Notes under the pieces: generated by a model
The model's input: the letters and a program-made list of their open reading frames with translations, nothing else
Database searches by the model: none
Told to the model about the DNA's origin: nothing
In this document: positions 1 through 8,524 of the stretch, piece after piece
Numbering within the stretch: position 1 is the first letter of the stretch
How the letters are laid out: the number at the start of each line of letters is the position of its first letter
Made by a program: the position numbers and the translations under genes
NCBI GenBank assembly: GCA_002371825.1
Contig: DFHF01000003.1
Coordinates: 1-63,840, forward strand
Reading direction: 5' to 3'
Source: Ruminococcus flavefaciens
Lineage (GTDB): Bacteria > Bacillota > Clostridia > Oscillospirales > Ruminococcaceae
DNA: 63,840 bases

Positions 1-61
1 CTGCTTCAGAGAGCTGGCTCACGATGGTCAGATCCCTGGTGTTAAGAAAGCAAGCTGGTAA
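1..61 (+). CDS. rpsN: 30S ribosomal protein S14 (C-terminal fragment, cut by window edge)
   Basis: Reading from base 2, the last 19 codons give CFRELAHDGQIPGVKKASW and a TAA stop at 59-61. This is the conserved C-terminus of the short zinc-type S14 (type Z), which binds the 3' major domain of 16S rRNA in the small-subunit head. The start lies upstream of the window. Its place directly before rpsH is the standard spc-operon order. Confidence 0.93.
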   Translation, partial: CFRELAHDGQIPGVKKASW

Positions 62-85
62 AATACTAAAAGGAGGTCATTCGGT

Positions 86-484
86 ATGCAGATAACTGAT
101 ACAATCGCAGATCTTTTAACAAGAATCCGCAATGCGAATACTGCTAAGCACGCCACCGTTGACGTTCCCGCTTCAAGAGTAAAGAAGGATATCACACAGA
201 TCCTCGTAGATGAGGGTTATGTAAAGGGCTTCCAGCTCATAGAGGACGGAAAGCAGGGCGTAATCAGGATCACACTTAAATACGGCGACAATAAGTCACC
301 CGTTATAACCGGACTCAGAAGAGTTTCTAAGCCCGGCCTGCGTATCTATTCAAGCTGCGCAGATATGCCCAAGGTAAGAAAAGGCCTTGGCATAGCAATC
401 GTTTCAACTTCAAAGGGAATCGTAACTGACAAGAAGGCAAGAGAGCTCAATGTCGGCGGCGAAGTTCTCGCATACATCTGGTAA
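86..484 (+). CDS. rpsH: 30S ribosomal protein S8
   Basis: The 132-residue product is full length for S8, a primary 16S rRNA-binding protein of the platform that also represses the spc operon in E. coli. It opens MQITDTIADLLTRIRNAN, and the S8 signature STSKGIVTDKKAR lies near residue 108. An AGGAGG ribosome-binding site at 71-76 fits the ATG at 86. It sits between rpsN and rplF in the conserved order. Confidence 0.98.
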   Translation: MQITDTIADLLTRIRNANTAKHATVDVPASRVKKDITQILVDEGYVKGFQLIEDGKQGVIRITLKYGDNKSPVITGLRRVSKPGLRIYSSCADMPKVRKGLGIAIVSTSKGIVTDKKARELNVGGEVLAYIW

Positions 485-497
485 GGAGGAAGCTGAT

Positions 498-1043
498 ATG
501 TCAAGAATCGGTAAAATGCCCGTCAGCATTCCCGCAGGTGTAGAGATCAAGAATGAGAACAATCTCATCACCGTAAAGGGACCCAAGGGTCAGCTCAGCA
601 GACAGTTCAGCCCTGAGCTTGGCATTGAGGTCAAGGACGGCAATATAGAAGTAACAAGACCCAGCGATGACAAGCGTCACCGTTCACTTCACGGTCTTAC
701 AAGAACACTTATCAACAACATGGTTGTAGGTGTAACAGAAGGATATTCAAAGACTCTCGAGATCGAGGGTGTCGGCTACCGTGCAGCAAAGAGCGGAAAC
801 AAGGTTACTCTTAACCTCGGTTTCTCACATCCCGTTGTACTTGAGGAAACAGATGCAATAAAGATCGATGTTCCTCAGCCCAACAAGCTCATCATCAGCG
901 GTATCGACAAGCAGGCTGTAGGTCAGTTTGCAGCTGAAGTACGTGAGAAGCGTCCCCCTGAGCCGTACAAGGGCAAGGGTATCAGATATGCCGGCGAGCA
1001 CATCATCCGCAAGGAAGGTAAGGCCGGTAAGGGCAAGAAGTAA
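498..1043 (+). CDS. rplF: 50S ribosomal protein L6
   Basis: The 181-residue product is L6, which has two similar alpha/beta domains and binds 23S rRNA near the sarcin-ricin loop. It begins MSRIGKMPVSIPAGVEI and carries the C-terminal motif PEPYKGKGIRYAGE. I place the start at ATG 498, 13 bases after the rpsH stop and 8 bases after a GGAGG. A longer frame reaching back to 450 would overlap rpsH and has no ribosome-binding site. Confidence 0.98.
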   Translation: MSRIGKMPVSIPAGVEIKNENNLITVKGPKGQLSRQFSPELGIEVKDGNIEVTRPSDDKRHRSLHGLTRTLINNMVVGVTEGYSKTLEIEGVGYRAAKSGNKVTLNLGFSHPVVLEETDAIKIDVPQPNKLIISGIDKQAVGQFAAEVREKRPPEPYKGKGIRYAGEHIIRKEGKAGKGKK

Positions 1044-1062
1044 TTAAAAGGAGCAAATTGCT

Positions 1063-1422
1063 ATGATTAAGAAATTTGACAGCAATAAGGCAAGATTAAA
1101 GAGACATCGCAGAGTTCGTGCAAAGATCTCAGGAACTCCCGAGCGTCCCCGTCTCAATGTGTTCCGTTCATCCAAGCACATCTACGCTCAGCTCATCGAT
1201 GACGTAAACGGTGTTACTCTTGCTTCTGCATCCAGCATGGATAAGAGCTTCGAGGGCAACGGCGGCAACGCTGAGGGTGCTCGCAAGGTCGGCGAGATGA
1301 TCGCTAAGAACGCTGCTGACAAGGGTATAAGCGAAGTTGTTTTCGACAGAGGCGGCTACCTTTACCACGGCCGTGTTCAGGCTCTCGCTGAGGGTGCTCG
1401 TGAAAACGGATTAAAGTTCTAA
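1063..1422 (+). CDS. rplR: 50S ribosomal protein L18
   Basis: The 119-residue protein has the usual L18 length and layout: a basic N-terminal tail (residues 1-25), then a domain with KHIYAQLIDD and the C-terminal FDRGGYLYHGRVQALAEG. L18 binds 5S rRNA and helps fix it to the central protuberance. An AAAGGAG site lies 8 bases before the ATG. It follows rplF by 19 bases and precedes rpsE by 15, so the genes are co-transcribed. Confidence 0.98.
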   Translation: MIKKFDSNKARLKRHRRVRAKISGTPERPRLNVFRSSKHIYAQLIDDVNGVTLASASSMDKSFEGNGGNAEGARKVGEMIAKNAADKGISEVVFDRGGYLYHGRVQALAEGARENGLKF

Positions 1423-1437
1423 GAGGGAGGTAAAACA

Positions 1438-1938
1438 ATGGCTAATATTGAAACACAGGCTCCTGAGCTCGTTGAAAAGGTCGTTGCCATAAACAGAGTT
1501 TCCAAGACAGTTAAGGGCGGACGTGTAATGAAGTTTGCTGCTCTCGTAGTTGTCGGCGACGGAAACGGCACTGTAGGCTTCGGTCTCGGAAAGTCCGGAG
1601 AAGTTCCGGATGCTATCCGTAAGGGTATCGAGGATGCTAAGAAGAACCTTGTGAAGATCGCTCTCAAGGGAACAACAATCCCCCACGAGATCGTAGGCGC
1701 ATTCGGCGCAGGCAGAGTTCTCATGAAGCCCGCTGCACCTGGTACCGGTGTTATCGCCGGCGGTCCTGTCCGTGCAGTGATCGAGGTTGCAGGAATCAAG
1801 GATATCAGAACAAAGTCACTTCGTTCAAATAATCCCTGCAACGTAGTAAGAGCTACTATCAACGGCCTTGTTAACTGCACTTCTGCTAAGGAAGTTGCTG
1901 CAAAGAGAGGCAAGACTGTTAAGGAAATTTTAGGTTAA
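1438..1938 (+). CDS. rpsE: 30S ribosomal protein S5
   Basis: The 166-residue product is S5, which contributes to the mRNA entry tunnel and decoding fidelity. The N-terminal double-stranded-RNA-like domain has the signature KTVKGGRVMKF followed by VVVGDGNGTVGFGLGK. The C-terminal domain ends KRGKTVKEILG. The start follows GAGGGAGG with 7-base spacing. A 164-residue reading frame on the opposite strand is only a shadow of this strongly biased gene. Confidence 0.98.
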   Translation: MANIETQAPELVEKVVAINRVSKTVKGGRVMKFAALVVVGDGNGTVGFGLGKSGEVPDAIRKGIEDAKKNLVKIALKGTTIPHEIVGAFGAGRVLMKPAAPGTGVIAGGPVRAVIEVAGIKDIRTKSLRSNNPCNVVRATINGLVNCTSAKEVAAKRGKTVKEILG

Positions 1939-1951
1939 GGAGGCAGTAACA

Positions 1952-2128
1952 ATGGCTAAGAACATCAAGCTCGTAAAGAGCCTCATCGGCAGAAAAAAAG
2001 ACCAGATCGCTACTGCTCAGTCCCTTGGTCTCAAGAAGATCGGCGATACAACAACTCAGCCCGATAATGCTCAGACACAGGGCAAGATCAACAAGATTTC
2101 TCACCTCATCGAGGTTACAGAAGCGTAA
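1952..2128 (+). CDS. rpmD: 50S ribosomal protein L30
   Basis: This 58-residue frame is short but clear: MAKNIKLVKSLIGRKKDQI, then SLGLKKIGDTTTQPDN, ending LIEVTEA. That is the bacterial L30 pattern, including the LGL-K turn typical of the family. L30 is a peripheral large-subunit protein without an essential catalytic role. A TAAGGAGG site overlaps the rpsE stop, giving 13-base spacing between the genes. The rpsE-rpmD-rplO order is canonical. Confidence 0.96.
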   Translation: MAKNIKLVKSLIGRKKDQIATAQSLGLKKIGDTTTQPDNAQTQGKINKISHLIEVTEA

Positions 2129-2146
2129 GCAAGGAGGTGCACTGAT

Positions 2147-2587
2147 ATGAAAATTCACGAATTAACACCCGCACCTGATTCCAACAAGGCTGTAAAGCGT
2201 ATAGGCAGAGGCCACGGTTCAGGAAACGGTAAGACCGCAGGCAAGGGCCACAAGGGTCAGAATGCAAGAAGCGGCGGCGGCGTAAGAATCGGTTTTGAAG
2301 GCGGACAGATGCCCCTCGCAAGAAGAATTCCTAAGAGAGGCTTCAAGAATATCTTCGCTGCAAAGTATGCTACCGTAAACGTATCCGACCTGAACAAGTT
2401 CAAGGACGGCACTGTTGTTGATACAGAGCTCCTCGTAGCTTCCGGTCTCGTTAAGAAGGTAGAAGACGGCGTTAAGATCCTCGGAAACGGAGAGCTTACT
2501 GCTAATTTAACTGTAAAGGCTGCTAAATTCTCACAGAGCGCTATCGAAAAAATCGAAAAGGCTGGCGGGAAGGCAGAGGTGATGTAA
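2147..2587 (+). CDS. rplO: 50S ribosomal protein L15
   Basis: The 146-residue protein is L15, a late-assembly large-subunit component with a long extension that reaches into the rRNA core. The glycine-rich extension shows GRGHGSGNGKTAGKGHKGQ around residues 21-39, the family hallmark. The ATG follows an AGGAGGTG site. The stop is one base before the GTG start of secY, so the two are probably translationally coupled. Confidence 0.98.
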   Translation: MKIHELTPAPDSNKAVKRIGRGHGSGNGKTAGKGHKGQNARSGGGVRIGFEGGQMPLARRIPKRGFKNIFAAKYATVNVSDLNKFKDGTVVDTELLVASGLVKKVEDGVKILGNGELTANLTVKAAKFSQSAIEKIEKAGGKAEVM

Positions 2588-2588
2588 T

Positions 2589-3944
2589 GTGTTCAAAACG
2601 CTGAAGAACGCATGGCGTGTTCCTGAAATAAGGAAAAAGCTTCTCTACACATTATTCATGATCGTAATATTCAGATTGGGAAGCGCTATAACAGTGCCTT
2701 TCCTCGATCCTGATGTTGTTGGTAAGTGGATGGATAAATCCGCTACCAACGGCAACTTCCTCGAGTATCTGAATATCATCACCGGTGGTGCGCTTTCACA
2801 GGCCACTATCTTCTCACTCTCAATCACACCATTCATTAACGCATCCATCATTATGCAGCTTCTGACATATGCGCTGCCTCCTCTTGAAAGACTGAGGGAT
2901 GAGGGCGAAGAGGGACAGAAAAAGCTGAATAAGATTACAGCTGTAGTCTCAATAGTCCTCGCGTTCTTCATGTCCTATGCTTACTATATTACCCTTTACA
3001 GGGCTAATTATGAAGTAGAGGATAAGGATACCGGTCTGAAGGTCGTAAAGTACGCTGTAAAGTACAGAGACAAGAACTTCGATCAGTATTTCTCCGCAGC
3101 AGTAATCATCCTTTGTTTCGTAGCAGGTGCTGCACTCGTTGTTTGGATGGGTAACCGTATCAGCGATAAGGGTATCGGAAACGGTATCTCAATGCTCCTC
3201 TTCGCAGGTATCGCAGCGAGATTCCCCGTTGATGCCGGCGTTCTTTTACAGCTCGTTAAGGACCAGCCCGCTAAGTATCTCTTCATTGCTATCGGTTATG
3301 TGTTATTCATAATTGCTGAGATCGCCTTTATCGTCTTTATGAATGAGGCGGAAAGACGTATCCCGATACAGTACGCTAAGCGTGTTGTAGGAAGAAAGCA
3401 GTACGGCGGACAGAAGTCACACATCCCGATAAAGGTTTGTATGAGCGGCGTTATGCCTATCATCTTCGCAATGTCATTCATGGCTCTCCCCCAGACTATC
3501 CAGATGTTCAAGGGTGACCCCAAGACAACTTCAGGCTTCTACTATCACTTCTGTGAGTTCTTCAAGAGAACAAGCTGGAGCTACGCAATACTCTACTTCC
3601 TGCTTATAATCGCATTCAATTACTTCTATGTTTCGATCCAGTATAATCCTACAGAGATCGCCAATAATCTCCGTCAGTCCAACGGTGGTATCCCCGGTAT
3701 CAGACCCGGTAAGCCCACTTCAGACTACATCCAGAGAGTTCTTAACAAGATCACTCTCGTCGGAGCATTCTTCCTCGGCGTTATCGCTATCATCCCGATC
3801 CTTATCGGTAAGGCTGATAACAACCTGATGGCTCTCTCAATGGGCGGTACTACGATACTTATCGCCGTATCCGTTGCACTGGAAACAACTCGTACACTTG
3901 AATCCCATCTTATGATGCGTCATCATAAGGGCTTCTTATCGTAA
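2589..3944 (+). CDS. secY: Protein translocase subunit SecY
   Basis: The 451-residue protein is the channel-forming subunit of the SecYEG translocase. About ten hydrophobic segments are visible, starting at residues 18-38. Family landmarks include ITPFINASIIMQLL in the second membrane segment and, in the cytosolic loops, ERRIPIQYAKR and GIRPGKPTSDYIQRVL. Translation starts at GTG 2589, because the overlapping ATG at 2587 is out of frame and stops quickly. An AGGTGATG site inside the end of rplO precedes it. Confidence 0.98.
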   Translation: MFKTLKNAWRVPEIRKKLLYTLFMIVIFRLGSAITVPFLDPDVVGKWMDKSATNGNFLEYLNIITGGALSQATIFSLSITPFINASIIMQLLTYALPPLERLRDEGEEGQKKLNKITAVVSIVLAFFMSYAYYITLYRANYEVEDKDTGLKVVKYAVKYRDKNFDQYFSAAVIILCFVAGAALVVWMGNRISDKGIGNGISMLLFAGIAARFPVDAGVLLQLVKDQPAKYLFIAIGYVLFIIAEIAFIVFMNEAERRIPIQYAKRVVGRKQYGGQKSHIPIKVCMSGVMPIIFAMSFMALPQTIQMFKGDPKTTSGFYYHFCEFFKRTSWSYAILYFLLIIAFNYFYVSIQYNPTEIANNLRQSNGGIPGIRPGKPTSDYIQRVLNKITLVGAFFLGVIAIIPILIGKADNNLMALSMGGTTILIAVSVALETTRTLESHLMMRHHKGFLS

Positions 3945-3956
3945 GGAGGACAGCAT

Positions 3957-4595
3957 ATGAACCTTATCTTTTTAGGCGCTCCCGGCGCAGGTAAGGGTAC
4001 TCAGGCAGAGGTAGTCTCCGATGCACTGAATATCCCCCAGATTTCTACAGGCAATATCCTTCGTGAGGCTGCCAAGAACGGCACCGAGTACGGCCTCAAG
4101 GCTAAGGCAGCTATGGATGCCGGCGCTCTCGTTTCAGATGATATCGTTATCGGTATCCTCAAGGACAGGATCGCTGAGGACGACTGCAAAAACGGCTTCA
4201 TCCTCGACGGCTTCCCAAGAACAGTTCCTCAGGCTGAGGCTCTGGACGCTATGGGCATTCAGATCGACAAGGTGATAGAGATAAACGTTGCAGATGATAC
4301 TATCAAGCAGAGAGTATCAGGCAGAAGAGTCTGCGAAGGCTGCGGCGCATCCTACCACATTCAGTATAAGCCTTCAAAGGTTGAGGGCGTTTGCGACAAG
4401 TGCGGCGCAAAGACTGTTATCCGTAAGGATGACCAGCCCGAAGTCGTACTGGACAGACTCGCAACATATCACGAGAAAACTGCTCCTCTTAAGGACTACT
4501 ACGAGAAACAGGGCAAGCTTGTTACAGTAGAGGGCCAGGAGGAAGTTGCAGACACATCTAAGCTCACACTTGCTGCTGTAGGAGTAGAAAAGTAA
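3957..4595 (+). CDS. adk: Adenylate kinase (zinc-type LID)
   Basis: The 212-residue enzyme interconverts ATP plus AMP and two ADP. The P-loop is GAPGAGKGTQ at residues 7-16, and the AMP-binding region has DGFPRTVPQAEAL. The LID domain carries four cysteines as C-x2-C and C-x2-C (CEGCG and CDKCG), so it should bind a structural zinc, as in many Gram-positive enzymes. SecY, Adk and Map adjacent to one another is the usual Firmicute order. The stop overlaps the map start by one base. Confidence 0.97.
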   Translation: MNLIFLGAPGAGKGTQAEVVSDALNIPQISTGNILREAAKNGTEYGLKAKAAMDAGALVSDDIVIGILKDRIAEDDCKNGFILDGFPRTVPQAEALDAMGIQIDKVIEINVADDTIKQRVSGRRVCEGCGASYHIQYKPSKVEGVCDKCGAKTVIRKDDQPEVVLDRLATYHEKTAPLKDYYEKQGKLVTVEGQEEVADTSKLTLAAVGVEK

Positions 4596-5347
4596 TGAGC
4601 ATAACTATAAAATCACAGTCCGAACTTGCCATAATGCGTGAAGCAGGCCGTATAACCTGCGGCGCAATATGGTATGCGGGCGAAAGGATAAAGCCGGGAA
4701 TGTCTACTATGGACGTTGATAAGCTTGTGGGTGAATACTTTGCAAGACACGGCTGTAAATCCTGCTTCAAAGGCCTTTATGGATTTCCTGCCAATGCTTG
4801 TATCTCTGTCAATGAAGAGATCATCCACGGCATCCCGAAGGCAAGCCGAAGATTAAAGGAAGGCGATATAGTCAGCATAGATACCGGAGCAGCCTATAAG
4901 GGCTTCAACGGAGACAGCTGCTGGACCTTCCCTGTCGGCAAGATTTCTGATGAAGCCAAGGCATTGCTTGAGGTTACTGAGAAGAGCCTTTACGAAGGTA
5001 TAGCTCAGGCTCAGGTTGGCGCAAGGATCGGAGATATTTCTCATGCTGTTGAAGAATACTGTGCTTCACGAGGCTACGGAATCGTAAGAAATTACTGCGG
5101 CCACGGTATCGGCAGAGAGGTTCACGAATCACCGGAAGTACCGAACTGGGGTAAGGCAGGTCACGGACCCAGACTGGTGGCCGGTATGACAATATGCATC
5201 GAGCCTATGATAAATGTCAAGGGCGACGATGTAAAAACCCTCAAAGACGGTTGGACCGTGGTTACCAAAAGTGGTTCACTGTCAGCTCATTTCGAGCACA
5301 TGATCGCAATAACTCCTGACGGTCCCGTCATACTGACGAAGCCCTGA
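4595..5347 (+). CDS. map: Methionine aminopeptidase, type I
   Basis: The 250-residue enzyme removes initiator methionine from nascent proteins. It has the pita-bread-fold core without an N-terminal extension, as in type Ia. Metal-site motifs visible are VSIDTGAAYKGFNGD (the first aspartates), GHGIGREVHESPEVPNW (histidine) and the glutamates in TICIEPM and HFEHMIAITP. The start ATG overlaps the adk TAA by one base (TAATG), indicating coupled translation. Confidence 0.97.
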   Translation: MSITIKSQSELAIMREAGRITCGAIWYAGERIKPGMSTMDVDKLVGEYFARHGCKSCFKGLYGFPANACISVNEEIIHGIPKASRRLKEGDIVSIDTGAAYKGFNGDSCWTFPVGKISDEAKALLEVTEKSLYEGIAQAQVGARIGDISHAVEEYCASRGYGIVRNYCGHGIGREVHESPEVPNWGKAGHGPRLVAGMTICIEPMINVKGDDVKTLKDGWTVVTKSGSLSAHFEHMIAITPDGPVILTKP

Positions 5348-5361
5348 CAGGGGGATCGATC

Positions 5362-5601
5362 GTGAAGATACAAACAGGAAGTGTCGTCATAGCGGAGGCG
5401 GGCAGAGACAGCGGAGGTCACTTCGTAGTGACCGGATGCGATGAAAAATTCTGCTTCATAGCCGACGGGAAGAGCAGAAAGCTCTCATCCCCGAAGCGAA
5501 AGAATATAAAGCATATCCGCCTGACAGACAGTATGATCGATATCAATGGTATTACCGATAAGAAGCTCAGAACAATGCTTCGTGCATTGTGTTCAGAGTA
5601 A
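5362..5601 (+). CDS. KOW-domain (L14e-like) RNA-binding protein
   Basis: This 79-residue protein starts at GTG 5362, preceded by a GGGGGATC site, and sits between map and infA. It opens MKIQTGSVVIAEAGRDSGGH, which resembles the KOW motif of L14e/L19e-type and NusG-type RNA-binding domains, followed by a basic stretch around KLSSPKRKNIKHIRL. Many Clostridia have such a small KOW protein in exactly this position. A role in translation is inferred from this context; the precise function is unknown. Confidence 0.85.
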   Translation: MKIQTGSVVIAEAGRDSGGHFVVTGCDEKFCFIADGKSRKLSSPKRKNIKHIRLTDSMIDINGITDKKLRTMLRALCSE

Positions 5602-5616
5602 AAGGAGGTTGTCTTA

Positions 5617-5835
5617 GTGTCAAAGGAAGACGTAATCGAAGTCGAGGGCGTTGTAACAGACGCACTCCCCAACGCAATGTTCAAGGTACAGCTTGAGAAC
5701 GGTCACGAGGTACTTTCCCACGTTTCCGGCAAGCTCAGAATGAATTATATCAGAATAGTGCCAGGTGACAAGGTAAAGCTTGAAATGTCACCATACGACC
5801 TTTCAAAGGGCCGTATCACATGGCGAGTTAAGTAA
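5617..5835 (+). CDS. infA: Translation initiation factor IF-1
   Basis: The 72-residue protein is a single S1-like OB fold (MSKEDVIEVEGVVTDALPN, then GHEVLSHVSGKLRMNYIRI and the C-terminal GRITWRVK). IF-1 occupies the A site during initiation. The start is GTG 5617 after AAAGGAGG. Its place between map and rpmJ is standard in Firmicutes. Confidence 0.97.
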   Translation: MSKEDVIEVEGVVTDALPNAMFKVQLENGHEVLSHVSGKLRMNYIRIVPGDKVKLEMSPYDLSKGRITWRVK

Positions 5836-5889
5836 TAATACACAGGGCGCAGGATAAACAGCGTCCATCCGCTAAAGGAGGTATTTTAA

Positions 5890-6003
5890 ATGAAAGTAAG
5901 ACCTTCAGTAAAACCTATATGCGAAAAGTGCAAGGTTATTAAGCGTAAAGGCAGAATCATGGTTATCTGCGAAAACCCTAAGCACAAGCAGCGTCAGGGT
6001 TAA
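5890..6003 (+). CDS. rpmJ: 50S ribosomal protein L36 (zinc-binding form)
   Basis: The 37-residue frame MKVRPSVKPICEKCKVIKRK and on to KHKQRQG is L36. It retains the zinc ligands (C11, C14, C27 and a histidine near residue 32), so it is the zinc-dependent form. An AAAGGAGG site precedes the ATG by 9 bases. It lies in the canonical infA-rpmJ-rpsM order. Confidence 0.96.
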   Translation: MKVRPSVKPICEKCKVIKRKGRIMVICENPKHKQRQG

Positions 6004-6039
6004 TCAACGTAATGCATTTAATGGAGGTGCAAGTTTAAT

Positions 6040-6408
6040 ATGGCAAGAATAGCCGGTGTTGACCTTCCCAAGAATAAGAGAATCGAGATCGGTCTCACTT
6101 ATATCTACGGAATCGGTCGTCAGACTGCAACAGATATCCTCGCAAACACAGGCGTTAACCCTGATGTAAGAGTTAAGGACCTGACAGAAGAGGACGTAGC
6201 AAAGCTTCGTGACTATATCGATGCAAACTATACAGTTGAAGGTGATCTCCGCCGTGAGGTCGCACTCAACATCAAGAGACTTGTTGAAATAGGCTGCTAC
6301 AGAGGCGTTCGTCACAGAAAGGGTCTCCCCGTAAGAGGACAGAGAACCAAGACCAACGCAAGAACCCGCAAGGGCCCTGTAAAGACTATCGCTAACAAGA
6401 AGAAGTAA
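6040..6408 (+). CDS. rpsM: 30S ribosomal protein S13
   Basis: The 122-residue S13 contacts the P-site tRNA and the large-subunit central protuberance. Diagnostic segments are MARIAGVDLPKNKRIEIGLT, the helix-two-turn-helix around GIGRQTATDIL, and the basic C-terminus RGQRTKTNARTRKGPVKTI. The start follows GGAGGTG. It begins the alpha-operon part of the cluster. Confidence 0.98.
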   Translation: MARIAGVDLPKNKRIEIGLTYIYGIGRQTATDILANTGVNPDVRVKDLTEEDVAKLRDYIDANYTVEGDLRREVALNIKRLVEIGCYRGVRHRKGLPVRGQRTKTNARTRKGPVKTIANKKK

Positions 6409-6422
6409 GGAGGTCATGAGCT

Positions 6423-6827
6423 TTGGCACAGCAGAAGGGTAAAAAGGTCTCTACTATCAGAAGACGTAGAGAGCGTAAGAATATCGAAAGCGGCGCTGTA
6501 CACATTCAGTCCACTTTCAATAACACCATCGTTACTATCACAGATACAGCAGGTAATGCTATTTCATGGGCAAGCGCAGGTGAGCTTGGCTTCAGAGGTT
6601 CAAAGAAGTCTACTCCTTTCGCAGCTCAGACCGCTGCCGAGACAGCTGCAAAGGCTGCAATGGAGCACGGTCTCAAGAACGTTGAGGTTTACGTAAAGGG
6701 ACCCGGTGCAGGCCGTGAGGCTGCTATCAGAGCACTCCAGACAGTAGGCCTTGAGGTTAGAATGATCAAGGATGTTACTCCTATTCCCCACAATGGATGC
6801 CGTCCGCCTAAGAGACGTCGTGTCTAA
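6423..6827 (+). CDS. rpsK: 30S ribosomal protein S11 (TTG start)
   Basis: The 134-residue S11 forms part of the platform and mRNA exit region. It contains IQSTFNNTIVTITD and the family motif around NGCRPPKRRRV at the C-terminus. The start is TTG 6423, nine bases after GGAGG at 6409-6413. A nearby ATG at 6416 is out of frame and ends after eight codons. A TTG start on a highly expressed ribosomal gene is uncommon. Confidence 0.97.
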   Translation: MAQQKGKKVSTIRRRRERKNIESGAVHIQSTFNNTIVTITDTAGNAISWASAGELGFRGSKKSTPFAAQTAAETAAKAAMEHGLKNVEVYVKGPGAGREAAIRALQTVGLEVRMIKDVTPIPHNGCRPPKRRRV

Positions 6828-6847
6828 TCATAGAGGAGGTAAATAAA

Positions 6848-7447
6848 ATGGCAGTTCAGAAGGAACCAATACTCAAGAGATGCAGATACTTAGGTATCAG
6901 CCCTGCGGTTATGGGTGTTTCCAAGAAGGAGTCCATCCGCTTCAAGAATGCAAATAACAGAAAGAAGATCTCTGAATACGGACTTCAGCTCAAGGAAAAG
7001 CAGAAGCTCAAGTTCATCTACGGCGTACTTGAGAAGCAGTTCAGACACTACTTCGCAATCGCTGAGAAAATGGAGGGTAAGGCCGGTGATAACCTTATCA
7101 CTTGTCTCGAATCCAGACTGGACAGCGTAGTTTTCAGAATGGGTCTCGCTCTTACAAGAAGAGAAGCAAGACAGCTCGTTGTTCACAGCCACTATACAGT
7201 AAACGGCAAGAAGGTAAACATTCCTTCCTATAGAGTAAAGGTCGGCGACGTAATCGCTCTCCGTGAAAAGGACAGGACCTCTGAAAAGTTCAAGGCTACA
7301 GTAGAAGAGACTAAGGACAGACTCGTTCCCGTTTGGCTCACAGCTAACAAGGACGACTTCTCAGCAACAGTAAATCGTCTTCCCAGTGCAGAGGATCTCG
7401 ACTACGAGGTTGCTACACACCTCATCGTCGAGCTGTACTCCAAGTAA
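6848..7447 (+). CDS. rpsD: 30S ribosomal protein S4 (zinc-free form)
   Basis: The 199-residue S4 is a primary assembly protein. The S4 RNA-binding domain spans roughly residues 89-150, with ESRLDSVVFRMGLALTRREA and the following VNGKKVNIPSYRVKVGD. The N-terminus has only one cysteine (KRCRYLGIS) instead of the four-cysteine zinc cluster, so this is the C-minus form. It follows rpsK by 20 bases and precedes rpoA by 60, the usual order. Confidence 0.98.
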   Translation: MAVQKEPILKRCRYLGISPAVMGVSKKESIRFKNANNRKKISEYGLQLKEKQKLKFIYGVLEKQFRHYFAIAEKMEGKAGDNLITCLESRLDSVVFRMGLALTRREARQLVVHSHYTVNGKKVNIPSYRVKVGDVIALREKDRTSEKFKATVEETKDRLVPVWLTANKDDFSATVNRLPSAEDLDYEVATHLIVELYSK

Positions 7448-7507
7448 TAAGCTGCTTGAATCGTCAGAACTCAATACAAATATTTATTGTGAAATAGGAG
7501 GGTTTTT

Positions 7508-8473
7508 ATGCTGGAAAAAATTAATAAGCCTGATATTGAAATTGTCGAGCTTAAAAGTGACGGCAAATACGGCAAATTCGTTTTAGCACCGCTGGAGCGT
7601 GGATACGGTATCACACTTGGAAACAGCCTCAGACGTGTGCTGCTCTCCTCACTTCCGGGCGTTGCCGTAACATCCGTAAAGCTTTCGGGTAAGGATGGTA
7701 CGGTACACCATGAGTTGTCAACTATCCCCGGTGTAAAAGAGGATGTCACAGAGATAATCCTCTCCATCAAGGGACTGACTGCCAAGCTCTACGGAGAAGG
7801 CCCTAAGACGGTCTATATAGAGGCAGAGGGCGAATGCGAAATTACCGCCGGAGATATAAAAACCGACTCTGAGGTCAATATTCTTGATCCCGGTATGCAC
7901 ATCGCTACACTGGGCAAGGACGCTAAGCTCTACATGGAGATCACAATAGACAGAGGAAGAGGATATGTTTCAGCCGAAAGGAATAAGAAGCAGATCAATC
8001 TCCCCGTTGATGTTATCGCCGTAGACAGCATCTATACTCCTGTTCTGAAGGTAAACTACACAGTCGAGGATACTCGTCTGGGTCAGGTGACCGACTATGA
8101 TAAGCTTACAATGGAGGTATGGACCGATGGTACTATCTCCGCTAAGGAAGCATTATCACAGGCAGCAAATCTCCTTGGCGAACACCTCAAGCTGTTCATC
8201 GACCTCTCAGAAGAGGCTGGACTTGCAGAGGTACTCGTAGAAAAGGATGAAAAGGGCAAGGAGAAGATCCTTGAGATGACTATCGAGGACCTTGACTTAT
8301 CGGTACGTTCATTCAATTGCTTAAAGCGTGCCGGAATCAATACCGTGGATGACTTGATAAACAAGTCTGAGGAAGAAATGATGAAGGTTAGAAACCTTGG
8401 AAAGAAATCCTTCGACGAGGTTAAGGAGAAGCTCCAGTCACTGGGCTTCGACCTCAGCTCAGAAGAGGAATAA
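7508..8473 (+). CDS. rpoA: RNA polymerase alpha subunit
   Basis: The 321-residue protein has the alpha N-terminal dimerisation domain (for example YGITLGNSLRRVLLSSLPG at residues 32-50) and, after a linker near 230-250, the C-terminal DNA/activator-binding domain (SVRSFNCLKRAGINTVDDL, VRNLGKKSFDEVKEKL). Alpha nucleates RNA polymerase assembly. A TAGGAGGG site lies before the ATG. Confidence 0.98.
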   Translation: MLEKINKPDIEIVELKSDGKYGKFVLAPLERGYGITLGNSLRRVLLSSLPGVAVTSVKLSGKDGTVHHELSTIPGVKEDVTEIILSIKGLTAKLYGEGPKTVYIEAEGECEITAGDIKTDSEVNILDPGMHIATLGKDAKLYMEITIDRGRGYVSAERNKKQINLPVDVIAVDSIYTPVLKVNYTVEDTRLGQVTDYDKLTMEVWTDGTISAKEALSQAANLLGEHLKLFIDLSEEAGLAEVLVEKDEKGKEKILEMTIEDLDLSVRSFNCLKRAGINTVDDLINKSEEEMMKVRNLGKKSFDEVKEKLQSLGFDLSSEEE

Positions 8474-8524
8474 ACCTATAACAGGTGCGGAAAGCGCACC
8501 GATACGAAAAAGGAGTGAATTACA

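Noticed and set aside
1419..1913. 164-codon frame on the - strand within rpsE
   Set aside because: Shadow of rpsE, produced by its strong codon bias.
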